Source of the DNA: B25-G16 sp964549945
GTDB lineage: Bacteria > Desulfobacterota > DSM-4660 > Desulfatiglandales > B25-G16
DNA length: 64,000 nucleotides
Direction: 5' to 3'
Assembly: GCA_964549945.1 (NCBI GenBank)
Contig: CAZJXD010000006.1
Span: 1-64,000, forward strand
Shown here: in pieces, positions 50,568 through 59,427 of the stretch
How the letters are laid out: the number at the start of each line of letters is the position of its first letter
How positions within the stretch are numbered: position 1 is the stretch's first letter
Translations under genes and position numbers: made by a program
Notes under the pieces: model-generated
What the model was told of the DNA's origin: nothing
Seen by the model: only the letters and a program-made list of their open reading frames with translations
Database searches by the model: none

Positions 50568-52004
50568 ATGCAGGGACAGTTACCTTCTCTTCCTTTCACC
50601 ATCTCCGAGGCCGGCGCACAGCTGCGCATGGGTTCCATAACCTCTGAAAGCCTTACAAGGGCCTGCCTTGATTGTATCACGCAGGTAAACCCTCGGCTGC
50701 ACGCCTTCATCACGGTCACCCGTGAGCAGGCACTGGAAACCGCCGCTGCGCTCGATAGGGAGCTAATAGCAGGCAAGGATCGAGGGCCACTACATGGTAT
50801 CCCTGTTGTTCATAAGGATAACTATGACACAAGGGATATCCCCACAACAGTGGGTTCCGAGTTCTTTCGTAGGCGAATGCCGGACAATGATGCGACGGCA
50901 GTACGCCTGTTGAAAGAGGCCGGTGTCGTATTGCTGGGAAAGACAAATATGAACGAGTTCGCCGGCGGCCTCTCGGGTCACAATACATTCTATGGCGATA
51001 CACACAATCCATGGGATTTGAGCCGGTCTCCGGGTGGTTCCTCCAGCGGCACCGCTGCGGCCATTGCTGCTGGCTTGTGCCTAGGTGGTACCGGAACTGA
51101 CACCGGAGGCTCGATAAGGATTCCGGCCAGCTGGTGCGGCATAGTCGGTATGAAGCCCACCTATGGCCGTGTCAGCGTTGCCTCTGTTTTTCCCAGGGCA
51201 TATAGCTTGGATAGCGCGGGACCTCTGGGTCGTTCAGTAACCGATGTCGCGGTGTTACTCGATGCTATCGCCGGGTATGACCCTCGCGATCCGCATTCTC
51301 TCAACACGCCAAAAGAGGGTTACGCGAAAGAGCTCTCAAAAGGCGTTCACGGCGTGCGCCTGGGGATAGTTGAAAACTACAGCTTTCGTGAGGTCGATCC
51401 CGAGGTAGCCGCGGCGGTACACGGGGCAGCAGATGCCTTGTGCGAGTTGGGCGCAGAGGTCGTCACCGTTGATGTTCCTATACTCAGCGGCCCAATGGAG
51501 CATACCGTTCTTTTCGATCTTATCCTCTATGAGTTTCACCAGATCCTTGGTGAGCTGTATAGAAGCACGAGGAATAGAGACCTATTCGGGCCCATGGTTC
51601 AAGAGCACCTCGAGAAAGGGATGAAGGTATCGAGGGAAACCTATGAGAGAGCCCTAGCTGAACGGCCGAAGCAGATCGCTGAGCTTCAGGAGGTCTTTAA
51701 CGAGGTGGACTCGCTGTTAACGCCCGCTACGCCCATTGTGGCCCCCTTGTTAACCGCAAGTCCCGCAGTCTACGATAAATGCCGGCAGTTTACCCTGCCC
51801 TTTAACTTCTCTGGTATGCCCGCCATATCTATACCCTACGGTTTCAGCCGTGAAGGCCTGCCCATCGGGCTCCAGATAGTGGGAAATCATCTTGAAGAAG
51901 CCCTCATTCTGAGAATAGCTGCGGCCTTGGAGGCCTCTAACAAGACTCACCGGCGCAAACCGCCCCTCTACTGCAAGCCAACACAGAGCGACCGCGAGGG
52001 TTAG
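50568..52004 (+). CDS. Amidase signature enzyme (GatA/AtzF-like)
   Basis: A 478-residue amidase. ATG 50568 is chosen since the preceding 20 codons (from ATG 50508) are the out-of-frame stub of the lost PHP gene. The Lys-cisSer-Ser triad is present: Lys in IPVVHKDNYDT, Ser in SRSPGGSSSGTAAAIAAG, and Ser in GTGTDTGGSIRIPASW. N-terminal helix and core match GatA and other hydrolases; no GatB/C genes are near, so it is more probably a stand-alone amidase than the tRNA amidotransferase. A ribosome site is weak. Confidence 0.87.
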   Translation: MQGQLPSLPFTISEAGAQLRMGSITSESLTRACLDCITQVNPRLHAFITVTREQALETAAALDRELIAGKDRGPLHGIPVVHKDNYDTRDIPTTVGSEFFRRRMPDNDATAVRLLKEAGVVLLGKTNMNEFAGGLSGHNTFYGDTHNPWDLSRSPGGSSSGTAAAIAAGLCLGGTGTDTGGSIRIPASWCGIVGMKPTYGRVSVASVFPRAYSLDSAGPLGRSVTDVAVLLDAIAGYDPRDPHSLNTPKEGYAKELSKGVHGVRLGIVENYSFREVDPEVAAAVHGAADALCELGAEVVTVDVPILSGPMEHTVLFDLILYEFHQILGELYRSTRNRDLFGPMVQEHLEKGMKVSRETYERALAERPKQIAELQEVFNEVDSLLTPATPIVAPLLTASPAVYDKCRQFTLPFNFSGMPAISIPYGFSREGLPIGLQIVGNHLEEALILRIAAALEASNKTHRRKPPLYCKPTQSDREG

Positions 52005-52036
52005 AAATGTGCGTTGGGGCCACTTTTATCTTTAAG

Positions 52037-52225
52037 TTAGTGGTTCAAGCGCAGTGGTACCTTACCGGCTGAAAGAGGGGACACGACCTTCACCATAGTT
52101 GGGATCGACGCCTGAACCTGCCTTCCGTTGGAGGAAGCGACTGCCATAGCATCCATCAGGTTGGCAGGGCAGCCACGGAATCCGTGATCCCTTTTCACAC
52201 CATCAATGACGTGATAGCCCAGATA
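52037..52225 (-). pseudogene. Possible gene remnant, 62 codons
   Basis: A minus-strand frame bounded by stops, reading GYHVIDGVKRDHGFRGCP then ANLMDAMAVASSNGRQ and ending KVPLRLNH. The composition and the frame look protein-like, but no start codon with a ribosome site and no family is recognised. It may be a fragment of a gene lost when the downstream operon was inserted. Confidence 0.3.
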
Positions 52226-52336
52226 CTAGAGGGATGCTCCAGCGGAATATCCATCCAATAACCGACGAACAAATCCCCTCAAGTTTGCACTTTTATTATT
52301 GACAAATCATTCATTATCTATTATTTTACGATAAAA

Positions 52337-52364
52337 TTGACGTACGTTATAAATAACGTACGAT
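52337..52364 (+). promoter_or_regulatory. Promoter with perfect palindromic operator
   Basis: CGTACGTTAT (52341-52350) and ATAACGTACG (52353-52362) form a perfect 22-bp palindrome with a two-base centre. It lies across a plausible promoter: TTGACG (52337-52342), 16-bp spacer, TACGAT (52359-52364). A repressor dimer bound here would block transcription of the ATPase genes that start at 52395. Promoter assignment is by eye. Confidence 0.6.
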
Positions 52365-52394
52365 ACTCTTCCCGTAAATAATGGAGGACAATCA

Positions 52395-53582
52395 ATGAAA
52401 GCGAATCCTGGAGGAACGGTTACAGGGGATGCCATAATAGGCCGGGAGAAGGAAATCGCAGATATTTGGATGAAATTGGAGAAGAGAAGCGTAATCTTTA
52501 CCGCCGAGCGCCGTGTAGGCAAGACATGTGTGCTAAGGAAGATGTCCGAGCATCCTAGAGACGGGTGGCTGTGCCTTTTCTGCTGGGTGGAATCCGACCG
52601 TCATCCCATCGATTGTGTGGAAAAGATATTTGCCGAAGCTAATAGACTCGAAGCCCGAAGCGATAAGGGCATTTGGTTAGGAAGAATCAGATCTGCATAC
52701 AAGACCCTAGCGGGAACCGAGATCAGCGGTTGGAAACTCCCGCAGATTCAATCGGACTGGAAGAGCCTTCTCGACGCCCTTTTTGCCGATATTTCCGAAA
52801 ACACGGGGAATCGAATCCTTATCATGATCGATGAATTTCCCATGATGATCTCGAACATTGTCAAGGATCATGGGGGGCCAATAGGTATGGAGTTCCTCGA
52901 CGCATTGCGCGAATTTCGACAGAAGTATGAGCCTTCAGACCAGATCCGCTTCCTGATGTCCGGGTCCATGGGATTGCATTTGATATTGCAGCAACTGAAA
53001 TCCGCTCATCAGTATAAGGGTAATCCAACCAATGACATGTCGCTGAAAGTGCTTTCCGGTATGACTAGGGAGGACGTTCAGTTAATGTGCGTCAAATACC
53101 TGGATGAGGAAGGAATAAGGCGAAACGAGCCGGACGAGTTTGATCAACGCATGTATGGGGCCACCGATGGTCTCCCCCTGTATATCCAGTATGTGTGCGA
53201 AAGGTTTCAAAATTCAAAACGACAGGAGGTCTCACCCGATGACATTGACGCAGAGATAAGGGCCATGATGGACGACCGTGAGATACCGTGGTTCAACAAT
53301 GCAGCCGAGCGAATCGAGACCTATTACGCCAGTCTTGGAGCTGACCGTCGTTCTTCGATTATCCTGAAGATGCTCTCCCATGAAGAGGGCTTCGTGCCTG
53401 AAGAAAAGATCATCGATTACATTCGCTCCCAAATGACCGTGGAGTATGACGAGGAGGTTCTGTCAACGCTCGAATTGCTCCTTGACGATAATTACCTCGT
53501 TAGGGATACATCAACAGGCAAGAGAAGCTATCGTTTCAGGTACGGTATCATGAGGAAGTGGTGGGAAATCAATAAGGGGTAA
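52395..53582 (+). CDS. P-loop ATPase, archaeal-type/STAND-like, first gene of two
   Basis: A 395-residue protein; ATG 52395 has GGAGGA eight bases before it. N-terminal IIGREKEIADIWMKLEKRSV then the Walker A variant TAERRVGKTCVLRKM, Walker B ILIMIDEFPMM, and a sensor-like LMSGSMGLHLIL. The C-terminal 130 residues look like a winged helix (SIILKMLSHEEGFVPEEKII...LLLDDNYLVRD). This fits the MNS/archaeal ATPase clade used in STAND-type defence and signalling proteins. It is followed four bases later by a second ATPase gene. Function unknown; a defence or stress role is an inference. Confidence 0.75.
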   Translation: MKANPGGTVTGDAIIGREKEIADIWMKLEKRSVIFTAERRVGKTCVLRKMSEHPRDGWLCLFCWVESDRHPIDCVEKIFAEANRLEARSDKGIWLGRIRSAYKTLAGTEISGWKLPQIQSDWKSLLDALFADISENTGNRILIMIDEFPMMISNIVKDHGGPIGMEFLDALREFRQKYEPSDQIRFLMSGSMGLHLILQQLKSAHQYKGNPTNDMSLKVLSGMTREDVQLMCVKYLDEEGIRRNEPDEFDQRMYGATDGLPLYIQYVCERFQNSKRQEVSPDDIDAEIRAMMDDREIPWFNNAAERIETYYASLGADRRSSIILKMLSHEEGFVPEEKIIDYIRSQMTVEYDEEVLSTLELLLDDNYLVRDTSTGKRSYRFRYGIMRKWWEINKG

Positions 53583-53586
53583 TATT

Positions 53587-56562
53587 ATGGATAAAGCTAG
53601 AAGTATAAAATCACTTCAATCCTTTTCGCCAGGATGGTCTGATCCGGAGATACTGGAAAAGACCCTTGTCGGACGACGGGACCTCGTAAACAGGCTGGAG
53701 GAGCTGGCAATTGACGGGGCCGGCGGGCCGAACAAACATCAACGCCTTATCATTGGGTTCCGGGGCAGCGGCAAGACCCACGTTCTCCGTGTGATTCATA
53801 ACCGCCTCTGGTCGAACGAGGAACTAAAGAAAAACCTCATGATCATCTATCTCCTTGAAGACGAACTGGGCGTGGCGTCCTTTCTAGATTTCGTGGTCCG
53901 CTTGCTGCGTGCAATTCTGCGCTGGCACCCGGACCAAAAAGAAATTGCCCAAGGCCTGGAGGAGATCTACGATCTTCCTTCTGACAGGCAGGAGACCCGT
54001 GCCGTTCAACTACTGCTTCACGCTGCGCGCACCAGGGATATACTGATTATCATGGAGAACCTCGGCATAACATTCGACAATGCCAAGGGATTCGGGCACG
54101 AAGGGCAGCAGGCATTGCGCGACCTTGTCCAGCAGCATCCTCGATTCATGATATTTGCATCTTCCCAAGCCTTGGCCGAAAGCGTCAAGGATGCAAACGC
54201 TCCTTTCTACGGCTTCTTCAAGGTCATACATTTACACCGGCTTACCCTTGATGAGGCAATGGCCTTCCTCATGGCCATGGCTTCAGCATACGGGAATCAA
54301 GACGTGTTATCTTTTTTAAATACCGCCCAGGGGCGCGGACGGATGCGGGCCATATACGAATTCACAGGTGGGAATCACCGCCTTCTCGTCGTCTTTTACG
54401 AGTTTCTGATATCCGACTCGGTGGCAAAACTCAGCGACCTGTTTATTCAAGCCCTGGATCCTTTGAAGCCCTTCTACCAAGAGCAGATGAGGAGCCTGTC
54501 GGCACAACAACAGAAAATTATTCAATTCCTCAGCCTCCAACGGAGACCTTGTACTGTCAAAGAAATAGCCCGAGCCAGTCTGGCTGCCCCGAATACCGTC
54601 TCCAGCCAGTTGAAGGACCTTCTCGACAAGAATTTCGTGAGTCGGATTGGGCAGGGAAGGGAATCATACTACGAAATCGCCGAAGCCCTGTTTCGCATCT
54701 GCCATGAGGCGGAATTGGAACAGGAAGGGGCACCGGTGCGCCTGTTTGTTGACTTCCTGGGCAACCTTTACACGGGAGAGGAGTTGCAGCTTAGGTATCG
54801 CGGATTCTCACTTCTTGCAAACCGTTTGGGTACTAAAGGGCATATTCCCTTTGCCGATGAGGCCGAGTTCTATTCCCTGGCCCTATCGCGCTATTACCCT
54901 GATTTAGTTGTGAGTTCCCAGGGGCAAAGCCCAGGCAAAGCGGACACAGATGATGAGCTTCATTCTCTATTCCGGGAGATGGCCCAATCCCATGCATATC
55001 GGGAGATTATACAGATGGGCAAACACCTAAAAGACGAGAAGGACACCTTTGTCCTGCTGACTGAAGCCGAGGCTTATGCAGGGTTAGGGAACATGGAAGA
55101 GGCAATTGTTCACGCAAGGGAAGCGCTCAGCAAAGACGCGGATGATGTGGATGCCCACATGCTCCTCGCCAGAACATTGGCTCTGCGTCCCGATGAAAGA
55201 GATAAGGCCTTGGAGCATGCCCTCCGTGCGCGGGAATTGGCGCCGGAGAATCCCCGGGTGCTGATAGCTATTGGGTTCGTCCACTATACTCGCCAGGATT
55301 ATGCCGAGGCACTCGAACAGTTCGAGTCTTTGAGGATGAAGCGACCGGATATTTCAGAAGCCTGGTTCGTAACTGGCATGACCCTTGAAGAACTTGACCG
55401 AAAGGAAGAGGCAGAGGCCATGTACCGCAAGGCCTTGGAGCTGGAGCCCAGGAACACGAATGTCCTTGAGCAACTCGGCATGTTGGTTTTCAAGGCTGGC
55501 AAACACAAAGAGGCCCTGGAGCACTTCCGGGCACTAAACGAAGTGCAGCCGGACTATGCGCAGGGCTTCTTCCTGACCGGCATGGCGCTGGCAAGCCTCG
55601 ATAGCAATGAAGAGGCCGAAGCCATGTGCCGCAAGGCCCTGGAGCTTGATCCCAAGAAAGAGAACATACTTGTGCTACTTGGCATCCTGATTTTCAAGGA
55701 TGGCAGGTATGAGGAGGCCCTGGAGCACTTCCGGGCACTAAACGAAGTGCAGCCGGACTATGCGCAGGGCTTCTTCCTGACCGGCATGGCGCTGGCAAGC
55801 CTCGATAGCAATGAAGAGGCCGAGGCCATGTACCGCAAGGCACTGGAGCTGGAGCCGGGCAATGCAGATACATGGGCGGACCTGTACAGGATCCTGGAGA
55901 AGCAGGGACGGGTCGATGATGCTGTCGCAGCCTTCAAGGAAGCCGAACGATGTGGGGCTGATAGATCGAATCTTCTGAACTATCGAGGGGAAGCGAGACG
56001 AGAACAGGGTGAATATATGCTGGCAATATCAGATTACGAAGAGGCTCTCCAAGCCGATCCCCAGGCTGTGGTGCCCCATTTTAAGATCGTAGGCCTCCTC
56101 CTCGCGCTCGGGAGAATTGAGGATGCGCTTGCCCGGCTTTCTTCTGCGATTGAGGCCGACCGCGAAAGCAAAACACCTTATAGTAATTATGTTACGCAGT
56201 CGTTTTTTGAGAACTGCGTTTCCCTTTTTAAACACGCACCAACTGCCTCTTTTGATCGCTATCTCACGGCTGCGCTCGATATCATCGGATCAGATGATCC
56301 GGCCTATATGCAGCGTTTTGAGGAGTCACTGCCGCTCACGATCTTCGCACTTCTCAAAGACCAGGAAAATATCAGCGAAACACGATTCACCCGTATTCTG
56401 AAGTCGCTCCAAGATGCTATAGGGAAATGGATGGAAGTCAGCGTTGCCGTTCGGTTCCTAAAGACGGGCATTGATCATTTCAAGAACAAGGACAAAAAGG
56501 CCCTACTGAAACTTACAAAGGAAGAACGTCGTGTGTTTTGCAGAGAGCTGGGGATCGTTTAA
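53587..56562 (+). CDS. P-loop ATPase with winged helix and TPR array, second gene of two
   Basis: A 991-residue protein. Residues about 20-290 are a P-loop ATPase: VGRRDLVNRLEEL, Walker A IIGFRGSGKTHVLRV, Walker B-like ILIIMENLGITF. A winged helix (residues about 315-375, CTVKEIARASLAAPNTVSSQ) follows, then a TPR region (about 480-770) with two nearly identical 68-residue blocks, and an alpha-helical tail. The order ATPase-wHTH-TPR is that of STAND NTPases, in which TPRs sense a trigger and the ATPase oligomerises. No nuclease, TIR or protease effector domain is recognised, so the effector would be the tail, the partner protein, or another factor. Confidence 0.8.
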   Translation: MDKARSIKSLQSFSPGWSDPEILEKTLVGRRDLVNRLEELAIDGAGGPNKHQRLIIGFRGSGKTHVLRVIHNRLWSNEELKKNLMIIYLLEDELGVASFLDFVVRLLRAILRWHPDQKEIAQGLEEIYDLPSDRQETRAVQLLLHAARTRDILIIMENLGITFDNAKGFGHEGQQALRDLVQQHPRFMIFASSQALAESVKDANAPFYGFFKVIHLHRLTLDEAMAFLMAMASAYGNQDVLSFLNTAQGRGRMRAIYEFTGGNHRLLVVFYEFLISDSVAKLSDLFIQALDPLKPFYQEQMRSLSAQQQKIIQFLSLQRRPCTVKEIARASLAAPNTVSSQLKDLLDKNFVSRIGQGRESYYEIAEALFRICHEAELEQEGAPVRLFVDFLGNLYTGEELQLRYRGFSLLANRLGTKGHIPFADEAEFYSLALSRYYPDLVVSSQGQSPGKADTDDELHSLFREMAQSHAYREIIQMGKHLKDEKDTFVLLTEAEAYAGLGNMEEAIVHAREALSKDADDVDAHMLLARTLALRPDERDKALEHALRARELAPENPRVLIAIGFVHYTRQDYAEALEQFESLRMKRPDISEAWFVTGMTLEELDRKEEAEAMYRKALELEPRNTNVLEQLGMLVFKAGKHKEALEHFRALNEVQPDYAQGFFLTGMALASLDSNEEAEAMCRKALELDPKKENILVLLGILIFKDGRYEEALEHFRALNEVQPDYAQGFFLTGMALASLDSNEEAEAMYRKALELEPGNADTWADLYRILEKQGRVDDAVAAFKEAERCGADRSNLLNYRGEARREQGEYMLAISDYEEALQADPQAVVPHFKIVGLLLALGRIEDALARLSSAIEADRESKTPYSNYVTQSFFENCVSLFKHAPTASFDRYLTAALDIIGSDDPAYMQRFEESLPLTIFALLKDQENISETRFTRILKSLQDAIGKWMEVSVAVRFLKTGIDHFKNKDKKALLKLTKEERRVFCRELGIV
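55511..55823 (+). repeat. 204-bp-period duplication inside the TPR region
   Basis: 109 bases (55511-55619) are repeated without change at 55715-55823, period 204 bp, exactly two 34-residue TPR units. Sequence on either side is similar but diverged. A recent in-frame duplication of a TPR pair explains it. Confidence 0.85.
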
Positions 56563-56637
56563 ATGGGAAGGGACAAAGGTCCATTAAATTATAAATTCAA
56601 GCAGTTACCTCCCCTCCCTTAATCCACTGGATCAATC

Positions 56638-56656
56638 CCCTCCCACAATGGGAGGG
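56638..56656. terminator. GC-rich hairpin after the ATPase operon
   Basis: CCCTCCCA (56638-56645) pairs perfectly with TGGGAGGG (56649-56656), with a 3-base loop. It lies between the convergent ends of the ATPase operon (56562) and nitroreductase (56831) but has no T tract, so it is only a possible terminator or transcript-stabilising stem. Confidence 0.35.
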
Positions 56657-56830
56657 TATGGGAGCCTATCGGGCTCGGCAACAAAGTTCAGCAGCCTGTC
56701 CCCCTTGGGCACCTAGTTGATCCCGATTCCAAGCCGGCGGCATTTTTCAAGAAACACATCCAGTTCGTTGACATCAAGGTCCACATGTTCGATCCTTGGA
56801 CCAGGGTGATTCATGTTCTGGCGGCAACAG

Positions 56831-57406
56831 TCATTCAGCCGGCCATCGTTCACTGAAAATCCATTTTGATGTTGACTTGTATACCTTTTTTGGCGGCTTG
56901 TAATCCGGATGCGGCACGCCCACATTGATCCCAATGACCTGCCTGTATTTTTTCGGGACCCCCAGGAGTCGGTCCACCTCTTTCTCGGCATCATCGAAGT
57001 AAGCAAATAACTGGGTGCCCAAGCCCTCGGGCAAGGCTGCAAGACAGAAGTTCTCCACAAACAGCCAGGCGCTTCCCAGGTCCGCTCGATGCGGATCGGT
57101 CGGTTCGGGTGCATAGGTATAAACCACCACAGACGTACTGTTATTAAAGACGCCCTTCTGTATATCCAGCATGGCGCGTCCTTTCTTCGTATCAGGCGTC
57201 CAGGTTGCGTTCAGCTTTCTCTTGATATCACCCAGCCTGTCCCGGGTCACGGGATCTTTTACAATGACGACAAACCAGGCTTGCTTGTTGCCTGCGGAAG
57301 GAGCCATGGATCCGGCTTTCAACAGGCGTTTCAGCTGTTGCGCGCTGGGGGGAGCAGAAAATTTTCGAATCGTCCGTCGATTTTCAAATACATCCCAAAG
57401 TTCCAT
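56831..57406 (-). CDS. Nitroreductase-family FMN oxidoreductase
   Basis: A 191-residue enzyme. ATG 57406 (MELWDVFENRRTIRKFS) is preferred since AAAGGA lies upstream; a longer form starts at 57427. Marks: RRTIRKFSAPP (FMN phosphate), SMAPSAGNKQAWFVVIV, and LFVENFCLAALPEGLGTQLF, the usual pattern for NAD(P)H-dependent flavin enzymes. The C-terminus is normal for the family. Downstream on the same strand a 33-codon frame (56713-56814) looks protein-like but is unidentified. Confidence 0.85.
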   Translation of the reverse strand: MELWDVFENRRTIRKFSAPPSAQQLKRLLKAGSMAPSAGNKQAWFVVIVKDPVTRDRLGDIKRKLNATWTPDTKKGRAMLDIQKGVFNNSTSVVVYTYAPEPTDPHRADLGSAWLFVENFCLAALPEGLGTQLFAYFDDAEKEVDRLLGVPKKYRQVIGINVGVPHPDYKPPKKVYKSTSKWIFSERWPAE

Positions 57407-57869
57407 TGATCGATTCCTTTCATGCATTAGGTTATTATTTAAAGACGTGCATTGATGTAAAGAAGCAAAAACAAAAAGGGTCCCGAAAAATTGTTATTCT
57501 GCATGATATTTATCTCTCTGCCAAGCCTTTTGTTGTTCTTTTACCCTCTCATCGCCATCAACTCCCCCACAGCCTTGAAGTAATCCCCCTGCACCGTGCG
57601 ACTGGATAATTGCTTGGATTGGATCATGCAAACCTTCTGTGGGAATTTTTAATGCTTTGAAGTGCGGTTTCTTCATTCATCACGGCTAAAACCACAGGAA
57701 TCGGATTTATCTTTACAAAAGAAGCGTTTTGGTTCTAATGTTATGCTTCACCAGGAGACGTTATAGGCATCGATAGATAGGTATTTTTTGTCCCCTGAAT
57801 TGTAAAAGAAAATTGCGCTCTGTACACCCAATATGCTGATACAATGCGATCAGTGCGGAGGATTCGGCA
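57407..57869. other. Intergenic region, nothing recognised
   Basis: About 460 bases between the divergently transcribed nitroreductase and FAD oxidoreductase genes. Short frames on both strands are not protein-like. The last 100 bases are AT-rich and could carry the promoter of the FAD gene, but no clear boxes were found. Confidence 0.35.
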
Positions 57870-59381
57870 ATGAACAATAAAAGAGTAATCATAATAGGCG
57901 GCGGGGTCTCCGGCTTATGCGCAGGCAGCTACCTTCAGATGAATGGCTATGACACCGAGATCTTTGAACTGCACACGATTCCCGGCGGTTTATGTACCGC
58001 CTGGACTAGAAAGAGCTACACCTTTGACTTCTGCATTCACTGGCTTATGGGTTCTTCGCCCTCTGAACCGCTTCATAAGTTATGGAACGAACTCATCGAT
58101 ATGGAAAAACTGGAGTTCGTGGATCATGAAATCTTCTTCCAGGTCGAGGATACTCAAGGCAATACACTGCGGGTATTTACCGATATAGACAAATTAGAGA
58201 AAGAGATGAAGCGCGCAGCGCCCGAGGACAAGGACCTTATTGAGGAGTTCATCGGCGGGATCAGGAAATTCCTCCCCTTCCGCATGCCCGTTGAAAAAGC
58301 ACGCGAGCTAATGAATGCTTTTGATGGCTTTAAGATGATGGTTAAAATACTCCCGTACCTCAGGGCATTTAAGAAATGGGAAAAAATGAGCGCCGAGGAG
58401 TTCTCATCCAGATGCAGAAACCCCTTGCTCAAAAAGGCAATCCTGGAGATGTTTATGCCTGAGACTTCCGTATTCTTTCTCCTTATGACCCTGGTGAGCA
58501 TGCACAAAAAGGGGTCCGGGTATCCCGTCGGCGGGTCGCGCAATTTCGCCAAGCTCATCGAAAACAGATACGTAACCCTTGGCGGGAAGATCCATTATAA
58601 ATCCAAGGTGGAAAAGATCATCGTTGAAGACGACTGCGCACAAGGCATAAAACTGGAGAACGGTGATACCCATATGGCGGACATCGTCATCTCCGCAGCC
58701 GATGGATACAGCACGATTTATAAGATGCTGGGCGGAAGATATGTCAACGAAAAACTGCGTGATTATTACAGCGGGGGGAGCGATAAATTGAAGCTGTTCC
58801 CTTCCCTGGTATTTATCTCACTCGGGGTTGCCAGGAGATTTGATGATGAACCTCATGCCCTGTCATTTCCCCTGAAAAAACCCCTGGTCGTAGATGACAG
58901 CATGACTTACGACTATTTACGTGTCAGGATCTTCAACTTCGATCCGACACTTGCGCCAGAGGGAAAAACCGCTATTACCGTGATGCTCGGCACCTACAAT
59001 CATGAATTCTGGGTAAATCTCAGGGAAAAGGATATCGAAAGATACAACCGGGAAAAAGAGAGGATTGCCACCGAGGTCATTGAAGCCCTGGAGGAGCGAT
59101 TTGGGAACATCAAATCCAATATAGAGGTAGTCGATGTTTCCACCCCCGCATCTATAATACGATACACGAACAACTGGAAGGGCAGTTTTGAGGGCTGGCA
59201 GCCCAATCCGGGGACATTGATGCTTCGGATGGATAAGACCCTGCCGGGCTTAAGAGATTTCTACATGATCGGGCAATGGGTGGAACCGGGTGGCGGGCTT
59301 CCTCCGGCAATAATGTCCGGCAGGAATGTGACCCAGATTATCTGCAAGAAGGATGGGAAGAGATTCACGACACAGGCCTGA
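57870..59381 (+). CDS. FAD-dependent oxidoreductase, phytoene-desaturase/CrtI-like
   Basis: A 503-residue flavoenzyme of the amine oxidase/phytoene desaturase superfamily. N-terminal dinucleotide fold VIIIGGGVSGLCAGSYLQ with the second Gly and acidic residue (EIFELHTIPGGLC), the GG doublet region, and the C-terminal FAD-closing motif FYMIGQWVEPGGGLPPAIMSG. Members act on polyenes, retinoids or protoporphyrinogen-like substrates; the substrate cannot be predicted here. RBS GCGGAGG precedes the ATG. Free-standing gene. The low similarity to classical CrtI sites suggests a divergent branch. Confidence 0.85.
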   Translation: MNNKRVIIIGGGVSGLCAGSYLQMNGYDTEIFELHTIPGGLCTAWTRKSYTFDFCIHWLMGSSPSEPLHKLWNELIDMEKLEFVDHEIFFQVEDTQGNTLRVFTDIDKLEKEMKRAAPEDKDLIEEFIGGIRKFLPFRMPVEKARELMNAFDGFKMMVKILPYLRAFKKWEKMSAEEFSSRCRNPLLKKAILEMFMPETSVFFLLMTLVSMHKKGSGYPVGGSRNFAKLIENRYVTLGGKIHYKSKVEKIIVEDDCAQGIKLENGDTHMADIVISAADGYSTIYKMLGGRYVNEKLRDYYSGGSDKLKLFPSLVFISLGVARRFDDEPHALSFPLKKPLVVDDSMTYDYLRVRIFNFDPTLAPEGKTAITVMLGTYNHEFWVNLREKDIERYNREKERIATEVIEALEERFGNIKSNIEVVDVSTPASIIRYTNNWKGSFEGWQPNPGTLMLRMDKTLPGLRDFYMIGQWVEPGGGLPPAIMSGRNVTQIICKKDGKRFTTQA

Positions 59382-59427
59382 GTGCCATTATCGCCGATGC
59401 AAGAAACAGCCTGCCGGGGTACTCTGA

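Larger units (their letters stand above)
52005..52394. other. Intergenic region before the two-ATPase operon
   Basis: About 390 bases. It holds a coding-like remnant on the minus strand (52037-52225), then an AT-rich promoter region with the perfect palindrome at 52341-52362. Confidence 0.5.

Noticed and set aside
50508..52004. GatA of the tRNA amidotransferase
   Set aside because: No gatB or gatC in the window and the divergent C-terminal part; left as a generic amidase.
57494..57676. 60-codon minus-strand frame
   Set aside because: No ribosome site, low-complexity composition and no family resemblance.
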